64,000 nt of DNA from NCBI GenBank assembly GCA_963853835.1, contig OY970823.1:2436001-2500000 (forward strand), in the 5' to 3' direction. The number at the start of each line of letters is the position of its first letter. Positions within the stretch are counted from its first letter, which is position 1. Source of the stretch: Calendula officinalis (taxonomy: Eukaryota > Streptophyta > Magnoliopsida > Asterales > Asteraceae). Made by a program: the position numbers and the translations under genes. The notes beneath the pieces were generated by a model. It did no database searches, was not told the origin of the DNA, and saw only the letters and a list, made by a program, of their open reading frames with translations. Of the stretch, positions 11,881 through 24,200 are shown piece after piece.

Positions 11881-13271
11881 TTGCAACCCAAAATCATTGC
11901 AATTTAAACAATACAAAGGTTATAAATCCACTCACCTTTGCCAAGTCTCTTTCCACTCAGTTGTCTAATATCACTGAGCCTCTTTTCCCTTTCCTGCAAT
12001 CACAAGTAACACCCGAATTAGTAATCGTTTGACCCGAAATGTGTAAAACTGCACAAATACACTATAAAGACATAACAACAAGTGTACTAACTCAAAATCG
12101 ACACTATAATCCTGCACATTGACACTTTGATTTACGAAAGTCAAACCAGATCAAAACTTACACAGTTGGTCCAATTTAACCATTTTCTTGCATACTTATA
12201 TTTACATGCTTTAACTTTTAATGGTCTATAAAACCACATACATACTAATTCAAATAACAATATGAAATCTTAGTTAGATCATGCAACAAAGTATTTTATA
12301 TATATGCATGTGTAATATTAGTTAGATAAAATCTAACTTTTTAAAAAACTAAATCCTCTTTTTTTTTTTTTTTTTGTTTCTTAGTCACATGTTGCATGCA
12401 GCTAAGAGATTATCCGAAAGAAAGCATAAATCTTTATTTTATTTTATTTTTTCGCAGCAGCAAGATTCCAACTAAAATTTTAACTTAGCCACTCTAATAT
12501 GCAATTAAGAACCTAAATAACAATATCAAACCTAAGAATATCTTAATTCCAAGATTAGGGCCACACCCATCATCTTCACTAAAATACCTACCATGGTGAT
12601 TTTAATCACTTTCAACAATTAAATGTACTATAACAAGCATATAAACATACACTTAAACTACTAAACATATAAAAACCATAAAGCTCCATAATTTTTGGCA
12701 TTATAAATCCTAGTTCATACGTAGTGAAAGCTTCAAGAACACAACATCGAAGATATAATTTCTTACCTAAAAGCTTGCTCCAAATCTGAATATATAAGGG
12801 TAATGAGTTAGAATTCAAGTTCTATTTAACATTTCTATTAGAAAATACCCATTTTCTATATTTTGGGTTCTGGAGTTCGTATAAGAGAGGAAGAGAGGAA
12901 AAGAATGACAAAGTCTTCCATCTCACCACAAACATACACGTACACAACACTTGCACAAATTCTAGTGGACCAAATTTCATTAAACATATAATTATATTTT
13001 ATGTCTGATTCAAAGTTAATTTGTTTAAAATACCTATCTAACTCCATTTTTAATAATAAATATATTATTTGGAACTTTGGTTCAAAAGTGAATCTAATGA
13101 TATAAAAATCATTAAAATACTTAAATATTTTAATGTCAACTAATTTTAACCTCTTGGTTAAAATATCAATTAATTCAAATAAATTATATAAAATTTAAAT
13201 AAATTAATAAATAATATTTATCACTAACTGAAAGTGATAAAATACTAGGCCGGGTTTCAGGGTGTTACATT
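11881..13271 (-). mobile_element. LTR fragment, minus orientation
   Basis: On the minus strand it starts at 13271 with TGTAACACCCTGAAACCCGG, a typical plant gypsy LTR start. The rest is AT-rich with no coding sequence, and its other end is not clear. Probably a truncated or partly deleted LTR in the nest. Confidence 0.45.
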
Positions 13272-13735
13272 CTTCGTGTTCTTCAAGTATTGAAGAACAA
13301 GTTCATTGCTTAGATCAACTAGAAGATCTTTGTTCATCATCAGTGGATCTATCTTAAGCAATCAACAAGGTATGTTTTGGGAAAGCCTTTTCTCCCTTCT
13401 CCCCTCTTGGACGAATTCGGCCAAAGAACCCTAGGGTTCTTTGGTTGATGGTCGAACGAACCACACAAGCAATGTGTGTGTTCGAGTTCTTCGTACAAGG
13501 TTTCTTTCTTGTTAACCTAATCTAGATTTCCAACATCCCAATCCTTTAGGGTTTAAGGATTAGGTTTAATCCCAGTTCCACTTTAAAGGATTAAATCAGC
13601 TAGTTGGTTTTAACCGGTCAAGAACAAGTTCATGTTCTTGGTCAGTATGGTTAGAACCAAGTAAACTAGGAGGTCGGTCCTATGGGTCGATCAGTCGCAT
13701 GGTGCGTATGAAACCCTAAAAATGCGTCCAAAAAC
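13272..13735. mobile_element. LTR-like fragment between copia A pol and the LTR nest
   Basis: Contains AAGAACAAGTTCATTGCTTAGATC, AACCCTAGGGTTCTTTGG and GGAGGTCGGTCCTATGGGTCGATC type sequence, like U5/leader regions of the neighbouring LTRs, and no gene. At about 13735 the copia A pol sequence resumes. Several dozen codons of copia pol seem to be missing across the nest, which points to a deletion. Confidence 0.4.
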
Positions 13736-15866
13736 ATTACGTTTATTCAACGAATTTAATTCAGCTTGCATGACTTCTTTCAATTTATCCTAGTTATGTC
13801 TATTTTATCATTCAATGACAGACTTTGGTTCAGGATCATCATTCATCATTTCACATGCAACGACATAGGAAAATATTTCATCAATATTTCCTATTTCATC
13901 CCGATTCCATAATATATTTGTTTGGCCATAATTTATGGAAACCTCATTGTTAACATCATTCATTTCCTCTTGTGGAGGAGTTTCAATATTTTGTGTTCCT
14001 TCAGCAACACTTTCCTTACGATCATTTGCATTTTCTACATTCTTTCTTTTTCTAGGATTCTTATCCTTAGAACCAATTGGTCTTCCACGCTTTAAGCGTG
14101 CTTTAGACTCTTGAGTGACTTTATCATCAAATTTTTCATTTGGTATTTCAATCCGGGTTGGGGCATTAACAGCTGGTATATGTGATTTTGTCACTCTTTT
14201 GGTATCAGTAAATGCATCTAGCAATTTATTTGCAATTTCCTGCAAGTGCAATTTTTTTTGAACTTCTTTTTCACATTGGTTAGTTCGAGGATCAAGATAT
14301 AATAGTGATGGTTCACACCATGATACATCTTTTTCTTTGTTTTTCTTTTCTTCTCCCAATGTTGGAAAGTTTGCCTCATCGAAGTGGCGATCTGCAAAAC
14401 GTGCTGTAAAAACATCACCTGTTAAAGGTTCAAGATATCTTATGATTGAACTTGTTTCATACCCAACATATATTCCCAACCTTCTTTGAGGTCACATTTT
14501 TGTACGTTGTGGAGGAGCAATAGGAACATACACAACACAACCAAAAACTCTAAGGTGGGAGATGTTTGGCTCTTGGCCAAAAGCAAGTTGTAAAGGAGAA
14601 TATTTATGATATGCACTTGGTCTTATACGAATTAATGATGCAGCATGTAAAATAGTATGACCCCAAATAGACACAAGAAGTTTTGTTCTCATTATTAATG
14701 GTCTAGCAATAAACTGAAGACGTTTAATCAAAGATTCAGCTAAACCATTTTGTGTGTGTACATGAGCAACTGGGTGTTCAACAACAATTCCTACAGACAA
14801 TAAACATTAAATGCCTGAGACGTAAATTCACCAGCATTATCCAATCTTACTTTTTTTATAGTATGATCAGGAAAATATGTTTTTAGTTTAATGATTTGTG
14901 CAAGATATTTTGCAAATGCAACATTACGGTGCCGTTTGTTTTCGAAGAGGAAAAACATCTGCAGTCTGCAGACCACATCTGCAGAGAAGATGTGGACCAA
15001 AAGTCTGCCGTCTATAAGAAAAAGACTGTTTGTTTTATAATGTCTGCAGACTGAATATTTTTTTAGTGGCGATATTGGTAGTGGTGGGTGGGGCGGGTGG
15101 TGATGGTTATATATGGGGGTGGCGGCGGGTGGTGGCGGGTGGCGGTAGGTGGTGACAGGTGGCGGTAGGTGGTGACAGGTGGTAGTTGCGGGTGATGGCG
15201 GCGGTGGTGGTAGGCGGTGGTGGTGGTAGGCGGTGGTGGTGGAGATGGGCGGTGGTGGAGGTGGTGGTGGTATGTTGTGGCGCTAGGTGGTGGTGGTGGC
15301 GGTAGTTGGGGGTGGAGGTGGGTGGTGGTGGTAATGGTGGGTGGCGGCGGGGGGTGGTGGTGGTATGGGTGGTAGTGGTGGTGGTGGTGAATAAACTCTT
15401 TTTTTAGGTTTAAGTAAAATGTCTTCCAAACTTGGAAGATTATGGTCCAAGTCTTCTCACAGCAGACCCCAAAAAGACTTTTCCTCATCTTCTGACTTCC
15501 AGAAACAAACTCTCTTTTTCCAAATTGTCTTCCTGCCTGCAGACATAAGACCCCAAAAAGACTTTTTGCCAAAAACAAACACCACCTACGTGTTGATAAT
15601 AGACAAACATGAGACCATCTACTTGATGCATCTATTAAGACCATAAAATATCTAAATGGTCCACATGGTGGATGAATCAGTCCACAAATATCTCCCTGGA
15701 TTCTTTCAAGGAACGCAGGGGTTTCCATTTCAATTTTAATAGGTGAAGGTCTTCTAATCAACTTACCAAGGGAGCATGATGCACATTGAGTCGTTTTACC
15801 TATATGAGGGATCTTATGATCTTTCAATGGATGCCCATGAGTGTTTTCAGTTATCCTCCTCATCAT
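13736..15866 (-). pseudogene. copia A integrase and start of RT, broken
   Basis: Minus-strand order: MRRITENTHGHPLKDHKIP (end of GAG-pre-integrase domain), CASCSLGKLIRRPSP (zinc-binding region), ERIQGDICGLIHPPCGPFRY and RLDNAGEFTSQAF (integrase catalytic core, two Asp visible), HVHTQNGLAESL (catalytic Glu), LRVFGCVVYVPIAPPQ, a Lys/Arg-rich linker (KRGRPIGSKDKNPRKRK), then the beginning of RT (EPKSVIE followed by stops). A single-base change has put a TAA after LWHER. A MITE splits the core at 14938-15596. Confidence 0.88.
14938..15596. mobile_element. MITE with GGT/ACC-rich core inside copia A integrase
   Basis: Ends GGTGCCGTTTGTTTTCG and AAAACAAACACCACC are inverted repeats. TAC flanks both sides (14935-14937 and 15597-15599), a 3-bp duplication that fits PIF/Harbinger (Tourist-like) MITEs. 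Sub-terminal CTGCAGTCTGCAGA words are also mirrored. The middle (about 15060-15390) is a long GGT/GGC/GGTA repeat. Removing the element leaves the integrase sequence continuous, which confirms the boundaries. Confidence 0.8.
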
Positions 15867-15884
15867 TGTTGAGCCTCGATGCCC

Positions 15885-16427
15885 TTACCTTTCATGCCAT
15901 AAGCTAAATATACTAGGATCAATGCTATTTACTTTGACTACCATGTGTGACTCTGCCATGTTTATATGTGTGTAGTGTAGACCACATTGAAGCAATGGTA
16001 GTTCTTCCAATACATGACTTTTATTAGTAATGTGCAATATTTTCTTATTATGTGTAGTCACACTCTGAGTGTCATATCCATTATGATATATGTCCTTAAA
16101 ACTTAATAAATTTCTCTTTGATTTAGGAGAAAATAAAGCATTATCTACCAAAACTTGTGTACCATTAGGTAGTATAAAATTAACTTTTCCTACACCTTCT
16201 ATCAAGTCCGCTGGACTTGATATGGTGTTTATGCTTGCCTTTGTTGGTTTTAATTCAGAAAAATATTTCTTAGATTTAAGGATGGTGTGTGTGGAACCAC
16301 TATCCAGAATACACAGATCTCCAACTAACGATTGTTGTTGTGCTCCAGTAGAGTTCATTTTAAACTTGAAAAATGGAAAAACATAAGTTATTACAAATAT
16401 GATTAGAAATCCATTACATGAAAACAA
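15885..16427 (-). pseudogene. copia A protease region
   Basis: Open stretch with the retroviral-type aspartic protease motif LDSGSTHTIL (catalytic Asp in D-S-G), then PNGTQVLVDNALFSPKSKRNLLSF, usual for copia protease, ending at LWHER just before the GAG-pre-integrase histidines. The frame stays open, but the element is interrupted elsewhere. Confidence 0.9.
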
Positions 16428-16571
16428 GGGAAATCCTAGTTTAACTAACGAAATGCATAGACGAATTACGAAGATGAAAACATAAACATAATTATGGTTT
16501 AGACATGAGTAATTTAAGCTTCATATTACTCCATATCATTCAAGAAATCAGAAGCATTTAAATCAGTGTTT

Positions 16572-17560
16572 TCATATTGATCCACAAAGTTTACTTCTTT
16601 CTCCTTTTGAGGGAAGCTTGGTAAAGTTTACAAAGATGTGCAGGTGTGCGACATTTCCTAGACCAATGGTCTGCGCAACCACATCTATAACAACAACTCT
16701 CAACATTCTTTGATTTACCAGCATCGTACCTTTCCCCTTTGGTCTTATCTTGTGGTTGGACATTGTTCTTTTTAGTGGCATTATAATGAATACATTTATA
16801 AACATGACCACGACCACGATTATAATAGTTGCCTTTTCCACGACCATTGTTATGGTTTGGGTTTCGATTAAAATGCCCATGGCCTCGTCCATAACCACGA
16901 CCACGTCCTCGTCCACGTGTATTGTTTCTAGGATCACCAATATTAGTAACATTTACTTTAGGAATTGCTACTGATCCCATTGGACGAGATTCATGGTTTT
17001 TCATTAAGAGCTCATTATTTTATTCCGCGACAAGGAGACAAGTATTCAGTTCAGAATACTTCTTGAACTTTTGCAATCGATATTGTTGCATTAAGTTAAT
17101 GTTTGATGCATGGAATGTGGAGTATGTTTTCTCCAACATATCTTCGTCAGTTTTTGTTTGCCCACAAAATTTAAGTTGGCAACAGATTCTGAACAAAGCA
17201 GAGTTGTACTCTGTTACTTTTTTTAAAGTCCTGGAACCTCAGTGTTCTCCATTCATCAATAGCACATGGAAGTATAACTTCCTTTTGATGATCAAATCTT
17301 TCCTTTAATGACATCCAAAGAACACATGGATCAATGACATCAAGATATTCAAATTTTAACATGTCATCAATGTGTTTACGAAGAAACACTTGTGCCTTTG
17401 CCTTGTCTTGGGATGAGCATTCATTGTTTTCATTTAAAGTTTCATGAATGCCCATCAATTTAAGAATTAGTAAAACATCGATGGTCTATTGCATATAGTT
17501 TTCCTAGTAACTTCAAGTGCAGCTAGCTCACGCTTTACAATACTAGACATTTTGAAACTA
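16572..17560 (-). pseudogene. copia A gag, frameshifted
   Basis: Minus-strand pieces: a gag helical part at 17171-17458 (FLRKHIDDMLKFEYLDVID, LWMSLKERFDHQKEVILP), an Arg/Gly/Asn-rich stretch, and the zinc knuckle CYRCGCADHWSRKC (CX2CX4HX4C intact) near 16680. Frame changes around 17170 and 17000 break it. Confidence 0.85.
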
Positions 17561-18475
17561 TATATATTTTGAACAAAACAAATTTAAAAATTATAATCCA
17601 TATATGTCAATATGTATTGCACAAAATAGAAGTGGGAGAACAATCATCCCATACGTGAACAAGAAAGGATAAAATACATCAGGCGTGAGACTAATTAAGA
17701 TGCCAAGTACAATAACCATTACAATCATGAAAATTAAAATCGGGTGAATCATTCTTGATCTTGATTTTGAAGATGAGAGAAATTATTTCGTGGTATAAAG
17801 AAGTGTGGATGATGTGTTTATTTATAGTGTAAAAATATAACCGTTGTATTTTTTATATAATTTTTTTTACCGTTTATAACCGATACATATATAGCCGTTA
17901 TATATATAATTTATTTTTTTTAATAAAAAGAATAATTAAAGAAATAAATTACATAAACATATTTGTAAAAATATTAGTGAATTTTAAATAAATTAGTAAA
18001 TAAAAGAAAGAAAAAATATGCATAAATGTTAGTATACATAAAGGAAAGTTAGTATATACAAATAAATGTTAGTAACATAGATAAAGGTTAGATGCAATAA
18101 AATTAAATGTTAGTTTGCATAATTAAAAGTTAGTGAACATAAGTAAAAGTTAGAATGCATAAATGTAAATGTTAGCATAAGTAAAAGTTAGAATACATAA
18201 ATATAAATGTTAGTTTGCATAAATTAAAAGGGTTAGTAAACATAAGAATAAAATTAGTACAATAATAAATGTAAGTATGTTAGTAGTCCCAAGATTAGTA
18301 GTCCAAATGTCATCATAATGTCCTTGATTAAATGTGTTTGGTTTCATTTAATTTATTATTATATTATAGCTTATTGTTATAAGAAATGTTTACCTTAAGT
18401 AATTAACTTGATTAAGTAAATGTACCTTGTGATTGAGTTGATCTTCCTTGATTAAGAACTTTCGTGCTGATAACG
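17561..18475 (-). repeat. copia A 5' leader with degenerate AAATGTTAG repeats
   Basis: Between gag and the 5' LTR. 18005-18290 holds about 12 loose copies of a 20-30-bp unit (ATAAATGTTAGT/AAAAGTTAGAATGCAT). Next to the LTR the minus strand reads CGTTATCAGCACG, which probably serves as the primer binding site, although it is not the standard TGGTATCAGAGC. Confidence 0.6.
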
Positions 18476-18779
18476 TGTTATAAATTAACTTTTATTAAGG
18501 CCCTATTAGCACTTAATCAAAATACTTAAAGATTATAAAGAAGAACAAGAACAAGATGGAGAGAATGTTTTTGATCACTAATGAAAGTGTATTCTTAGGT
18601 GCATTTAATCTCTACATTTGATGTAGTATTTATACTACACAATTTACCTATCAACCCATACATGGTAATAATACAAAGATAAGAACTTGATAAATCATTA
18701 ATGGGATTGGACATGAACATTGACTAATTGTCCATCCACTTGTTTAGCTTCACTATTGAAGATCTTGGATATTATAACA
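18476..18779 (-). repeat. 5' LTR of copia A
   Basis: 304 bp, same ends as 5698-6001, about 12 differences by hand count, followed by AAAAA (target duplication). Confidence 0.92.
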
Positions 18780-19188
18780 AAAAAGAGTTATTTGAAAGAA
18801 AAAAAATATGATTTTCCCTTTATATTTTTAAATTTATTTATTCTGTCAATGTGCCTTTTGATTTTCCTTAAATTGAGCATAACGGGGGCGTCACATCTTG
18901 TTCGGTTGCCTATTGCGATACGTCACCTCCCATGACCAGCAAACAACTCTACGCGTCCCACCCCGTTTTTGGTCGAGCAGACGACTGTTGTGGCTCGTGT
19001 CCACAACGGCTCAAAATCATATCTAACGGCTCTTTCCCCTCTATTTCAAACCTCATTTTTACCTTACTTTTTACCCTATAAATGCCCAACACTTTTATCA
19101 TATTTTTCACACTTCACATTTCTTTTTAATACACACAATCTCACTCTCTATTCTCATAAAATGTCTTTCAAAAATCCTGATGTGTATA
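18780..19188 (+). other. possible 5' part of a degenerate DNA transposon
   Basis: Contains a GC-richer region (GGGGGCGTCAC..., CACAACGGCTC...) followed by TATAAATGCCC (about 19076) and an ATG at about 19161 (MSFKNPD). This resembles the promoter and start of a PIF/Harbinger-type transposase gene. The frame ends after a dozen codons because of the next insertion. Sequence from about 20590 (AAACCTTCTAAATCCCGACGCC onward) may be its continuation. Weak assignment. Confidence 0.3.
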
Positions 19189-20590
19189 AACTAGTTATAA
19201 AATAATCACCTAAAATACGCCTTTCCTAGATTACCACACTCTTAGGCAAGTATGACCTAATCGTGAGCAATATAGTTCATGTAAGTAAATTCGTCTCCAC
19301 AGGGAACAATTAAGTTGATTATGTAAGATAAAACCAATTAATTAAACTGAACAAATAATTAAAATGGGTTTTCATTTGGAATATTTTTATTTCAAATTGA
19401 ATATTAAAACTAAAATTGGTTGTTTAAAGTAAACAATTGACTGAAAACGACGAGGAAGTGTTTCAATATTAAGGAGTATATTCACTATGATCTGAATCCG
19501 TCTAGGTCTAGGTTTGGTTTTGAAGTACCGATTTAATTCATGTTCTAGGAATTTAAGGAACTAGATTTCTCTCAAAACCTTACAATGGATCTAATATGAT
19601 CTCTATGAATTTCTTCTCAAGAAACCTATTTAAATTCACACTCCTGCTTGTTATTTCTAACTAGGTCCGCCTTTCCGAGACCTTCTAATCCTAGGAATTT
19701 CTTCTCTAAAGATCAGACTTTAAGTGTCACCTAGGTTATTGGTATCAAATCTCGGACCCCTATTTCTAGTGAGTCGCTGACTAGGTCAAAAGGTATGAAA
19801 AGTCAGGGGAATTACTAGATCAATTCAATGTTGTCAATATATAGTCAATCAAGTAATAAACAGATTCAATAATGCAAAAGTAAAGGTTTAACGAAAATGT
19901 TCTTTATTAAAAACACAAGTATTCAAACATTCATCATCAAATCCTAATAATATCCAAACTAAAACCCTAACTTCATCTAATCATAACGAATATAAGATGA
20001 TTAGCACATAGACATGTTAAAAATCATCAAACAAACGTAAAGAATTGTAAACATAAACATAATGATAATCAAAAGTGATAGAAAACCAATGTTTAAGCCT
20101 TGAAATCTTGATCTTGAGTGCTCCAACGGTATTTTTCAGCTGCCCCTCGTATTAGGTCAAAAGTCCTTGAATCAGATCTGCAGATTCGCTTAAATATGTG
20201 TCAGATCACACTAAATCGCGTCGCTAAAGTCAAGATAGCGTCTCTAAGTTTGAATCCCGCCATTTTTCGCTCCGCTATCTTAAAGATAGCGGCGCTATCT
20301 GTCTTTTCTGACGGCAAACAGCGACTTGTTTTAGCATTTTGGACTGAAATAGCGACGGAGATAGCGACATAGATAGCGTCGCTATCCATAGATAGCGGCT
20401 CTATCTTTTGAATTTCTGTATTTCTTCATTTCTTGTATCGTTTTGACCCGTTTTTGTTACTTTTTCTTTTATAGCCTGCAAAATACAATGGAAACTACAT
20501 TTTCAGTGATAACATATATCTTAATCAATAAACACACATAAAAAGAAATATATTGGCAGATAAATGTATGTATAAATCTGCCAATATCAA
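19189..20590. mobile_element. unclassified insertion with GATAGCG palindromes and a terminal hairpin
   Basis: No coding sequence. It holds the phrase TTAGGCAAGTATGACCTAATCGTGAGC (19231-19257) and GTCTCCACAGGGAACA (about 19291), seen at one end of a widespread plant repeat type I cannot name. 20215-20411 is crowded with GATAGCG/CGCTATC in both orientations, including AGATAGCGGCGCTATCT (20284-20300). A perfect 10-bp hairpin stem, TATTGGCAGA/TCTGCCAATA, lies at 20551-20586. There is no CTRR end, so Helitron is not supported. Confidence 0.4.
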
Positions 20591-21000
20591 ATCTCAAAAC
20601 CAAACCTTCTAAATCCCGACGCCAACCAAATAATCCCCCACCCTCGCAATCACCACCTATTAACTTTCCACCCGCAGTTTTTGTACACCAAAGTCATCCT
20701 CAACACACTTATCAAAATAATCTATCTTCTCCCACTACCACCAACAATTTCCTCAACACGCTTTTTGTTCTAGTAATGTTGTTTTTAATTACTAGTGTAA
20801 ATTTTTTTTAATTATTAATGTAATGTTTTTAATTTCTAATGATATCGAAAATAAAAAATTGGTCGCCCCATTACGTGTGTTTGGTCGCGCTTAGGTTGCA
20901 TGTTTGATCATGAGAGATATAGTTGACGTGATGCTGATTTGTCAGGGGTGACCAAATTGCGTTTGATCACCCATTACATATAGTCTTAGGGCACTTTTAA
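20591..21000. other. degenerate transposon remnant, right part
   Basis: Pro/Asn/Ser-codon-rich stretch (CCACCCTCGCAATCACCACC...) up to about 20780, then AT-rich spacer, then GGTCGCCCCATTACG...GATCACCCATTACATATAG, whose repeated GATCACCC/GGTGACC words look like a transposon end. Probably the continuation of 18780-19188. Confidence 0.3.
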
Positions 21001-21770
21001 GAGGGAGAAATTTAGAGAAATAAAATAGTGCATAGAAATAAAATGAGTTGGGAAGAAATATCACGTAGTATAGCCCATCTAACCTTAATCAAACTAATAC
21101 ATCTCTCGATTATATGAATGAAATAAAAATTAAAACGGGTCAAATATAGAACTTTCATCATAAAATATAGTTTCAGTGTATGTGTGCTACAACTTATAAG
21201 GAAAACACAATGGTAAAAGGTATGTGCAACTTATAAGCAAAATGAAGTAGTGTATGAACAATTGAACATTAGTAAAAGCAAAATGGTGCAGTTAAACGAA
21301 ATTCAAACAAAAGACAAGTAAAGTCGAATTATTAATTGCCAAATTAAATATATTAATACATACAAAAGACAACCAAATTCAAACTACTTATGTTGTTTGG
21401 TAGCATCTGAATGATTAATATCTTAATGATGCATATGTCTGAATGATTAAAACTTCTCCTTAAATCTGTCCGATTAAGAGGTCGAACATATTCAATTTTT
21501 GATTCATAGGCTAATTAAGAGATTTTACTAAATAATCTGAATCTGTTCAGTTAAAAGATTATTCTGTTAACTGAATCATTAAAATGCTTACCAAATAACA
21601 CTTTAATTTCCTCTTCTTTCAACTTTCAAGCAAGCAATTCACAAAGATTTGGAATGTCAAATTAAACGAATTGGTGCAGTGCAAATATATTTCAGACTGA
21701 CTATGGACCCGGTGGTCTTGGACTTGGTCTTCTTTTTGTTTGACCCACCATTCTTTTACACGGCAGCTTC
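21001..21770. other. intergenic region upstream of PIG-O
   Basis: AT-rich, non-coding. 21400-21590 is rich in TGAATGATTAA/TTAATCATTC words (possible small MITE remnant). No RNA gene or ORF seen. The distal PIG-O promoter should lie here. Confidence 0.4.
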
Positions 21771-22827
21771 ATTCAGTTCAACCGTCTGTCTTCATCGGAG
21801 GTATCAAATTTGACGGCTCTGCGTCCCGCCACCATCTGCCATCTCTCAAATGCCCCAATTAGATCTTGATACCCAACTTCTCGGTTCGGTTTTGTTGGTT
21901 TGAACTGCCGTCACACCTCACCGCCGGCCAACACCCGCCCCATCTTTATTCTTCGTCTGCTGTTGTAATCAAGTCATTGGAGTTGTTGTAAGTTGTTCTC
22001 ATTTCTATGTATTGTTAAATAGCAACTTATCCATATTTCACCGTCATTACTGATCGATTGCTAATTATGCAAAAGGATCATGCTATGCTCTCCAACTGTT
22101 TGATAAAATGCCCTAGAGAAGTCGGATTTTTTATTTCAAAAAAACCATATTTTTTTCTTCAAGTTCGCTGGTTTTTGTCTTCGTTTAGGTTCAAATGCAG
22201 CGGCTTCATATGCCATTGTTGTGTAATTTCTTAGCATTCTCATATCTCACTTGAATCCACCACTTATCATTATCAATTGAGACTCAACTTGTTTTTCAAA
22301 GAAAGATCCTTATTTTCAGGTTATTGTTCATCACAAACAACATTTTTTAAACAAATTCTATTAGCGACTGTAGTAAAAATTCGACTTTTTTTATTGCAGG
22401 TTTGCTACGTTAGGGTTATACAAGGGTTTATAATTTTGAATTTTTGAGCATATAAGTATTTTGATATTCGCATTATAATTTATAGTTGTATATAATATCT
22501 AAGTTTTTTGACTTTCTTTCGGCCAGTTTGACCGTTTACATTTGGTTTCCTTTTAAAAGTTTGACCCATTTGACCCATTTGACCCCATATATTATCTAAA
22601 ACCAAATCGACCCATTTGTGCATTTTTTTTTTATGTATAATAATTTTATTATTGAGATAATAGCTACTATTAGTTAACACATATGTAGTTAGATGAGTAA
22701 CAAATCGAGGTTAAGCATAAGAAGAAACCATCCTTATGCATTGAAACACATGTTCTGATCCATAATACAAAATGTGAGTATCACTCATTCTTGTTTTGTT
22801 CAAATTCTTGGTTTTTCTTTCACAGGA
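21771..22827 (+). promoter_or_regulatory. PIG-O proximal promoter, 5' UTR exon and first intron
   Basis: 21771-21987 is CT-rich and GC-richer than its surroundings (CCGTCACACCTCACCGCCGGCC), as in a plant 5' UTR exon. GTAAGT at 21988 is a good donor and TTTCACAG at 22818-22825 a good acceptor, which gives an 838-bp leader intron ending two bases before the ATG. The transcription start is not visible. Confidence 0.55.
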
Positions 22828-24133
22828 ATGGCAGTGTCAGTGTCAGTGAAATCATGGGGTGACAGAAAATGGGTGTTTTCTGCACTTTTAATCCTTCATT
22901 GTGTTGGCATACTTATATTCACAAGTGGTTTTCTTCTCACACGAACCGAACTTCCTTACTACAGTCGTTGTTCAGACGTTTCACAATCTCCTTGTGGCCT
23001 TCTAGAAGGTTCTACACAAAAGAACCATGAAAACAATACTTGTTGGACCAAACCTGCTGTTGACCGAGTTGTTATTATCATTCTTGATGCTCTCAGGTGC
23101 ACTTTTTCTCTAATTTGTCATACACGTAATCTTTGTATATAATCATGTGATGTGATTTTGTTTTTCAGGTTTGATTTTGTTGCTCCAAGTACCTTCTTTG
23201 AAGGTAAATTTTATGTTTTGTTCTAAAAAAAAGCTATGCCTATACATAATTAAAAGAGTTAACTTCATAAATGGTCCTTTACCTGATCATATATTGCAAC
23301 TTTGGTCATCTCCTTTTCAAAGTTCCAAACTCAGTCCTTTATTTACCATTTTATTGCATGGACAATTCTTTTAACATAAAAAGTAAGGACCAAAGTTGCA
23401 ATATGTAGTTAGTTAAAGGACCATCTATGAAATTAGAAATGACTCTCCACGCAATAAAATGGTAAATAAAGACTGAGTTTGGAACTTTGAAAAAGAAACG
23501 ACCAATATTGCAATATGTGGTTAGTTAAAGGACCATTTATGAAATTAACTCTTTATGTGATTTCGATTTGTATAAATGTTACAGAGAAAAAACCATGGAT
23601 GGACAAACTGAAAGTGCTACACAAACTTGCATCTGACTCTGAATTATCTGCTATGATTTTTAAAGCTATTGCAGATCCACCTACTACAACTTTGCAACGT
23701 TTGAAAGCAAGCATATATATTATTATTATTTTATCATCATCATTATTATTATTATTATTTTTATCATTATTATTATTATTTATAATTTATTTATTATCAT
23801 TTTAGGGGTTAACAACGGGCGGGCTTCCAACTTTTGTTGACATAGGGAATAGCTTTGGTGCTCCAGCAATTGTTGAAGACAACCTTATACATCAGGTCTG
23901 ATTTCACAAGATTTTATTTTATTTTTATTTATTTTAAATTTTAAACATATTTGAGTTAGTTATCAAAAATGTTTCTTAATGACCATTAATTATAGCTTGT
24001 TCAAAATGGAAAACGGGTAGTGATGATGGGAGATGATACTTGGCCACAATTATTTCCTAATCACTTCAATAAATCATATCCTTATCCTTCTTTTAATGTT
24101 AAAGATCTTGATACGGTATGCTTTAAAAACATC

Positions 24134-24200
<67 letters not shown>

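Larger units (their letters stand above)
5698..18779 (-). mobile_element. Ty1/copia retrotransposon A, complete ends, nested and dead
   Basis: Two 304-bp LTRs (5698-6001 and 18476-18779) begin TGTTATAAATTAAC and end ATATTATAACA. They are flanked by AAAAA on both sides (5693-5697 and 18780-18784), consistent with a 5-bp target duplication. By hand count the LTRs differ at about 12 positions (about 96% identical). Minus-strand order is gag, protease, integrase, RT, RNase H, the copia order. The coding part is broken by stops and frameshifts, by a nest of other LTRs (7521 to about 13735) and by a MITE (14938-15596). Without these it would be about 6.2 kb. Confidence 0.92.

Noticed and set aside
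15063..15640. His/Pro-rich reading frame (HHHHHYHPYHHHPPPPP)
   Set aside because: Translation of the GGT/ACC repeat of the MITE at 14938-15596 fused to copia integrase frame.
20551..20590. Hairpin as the 3' end of a Helitron
   Set aside because: No CTRR after the hairpin and no TC-type 5' end or A/T target site found, so Helitron is not supported.
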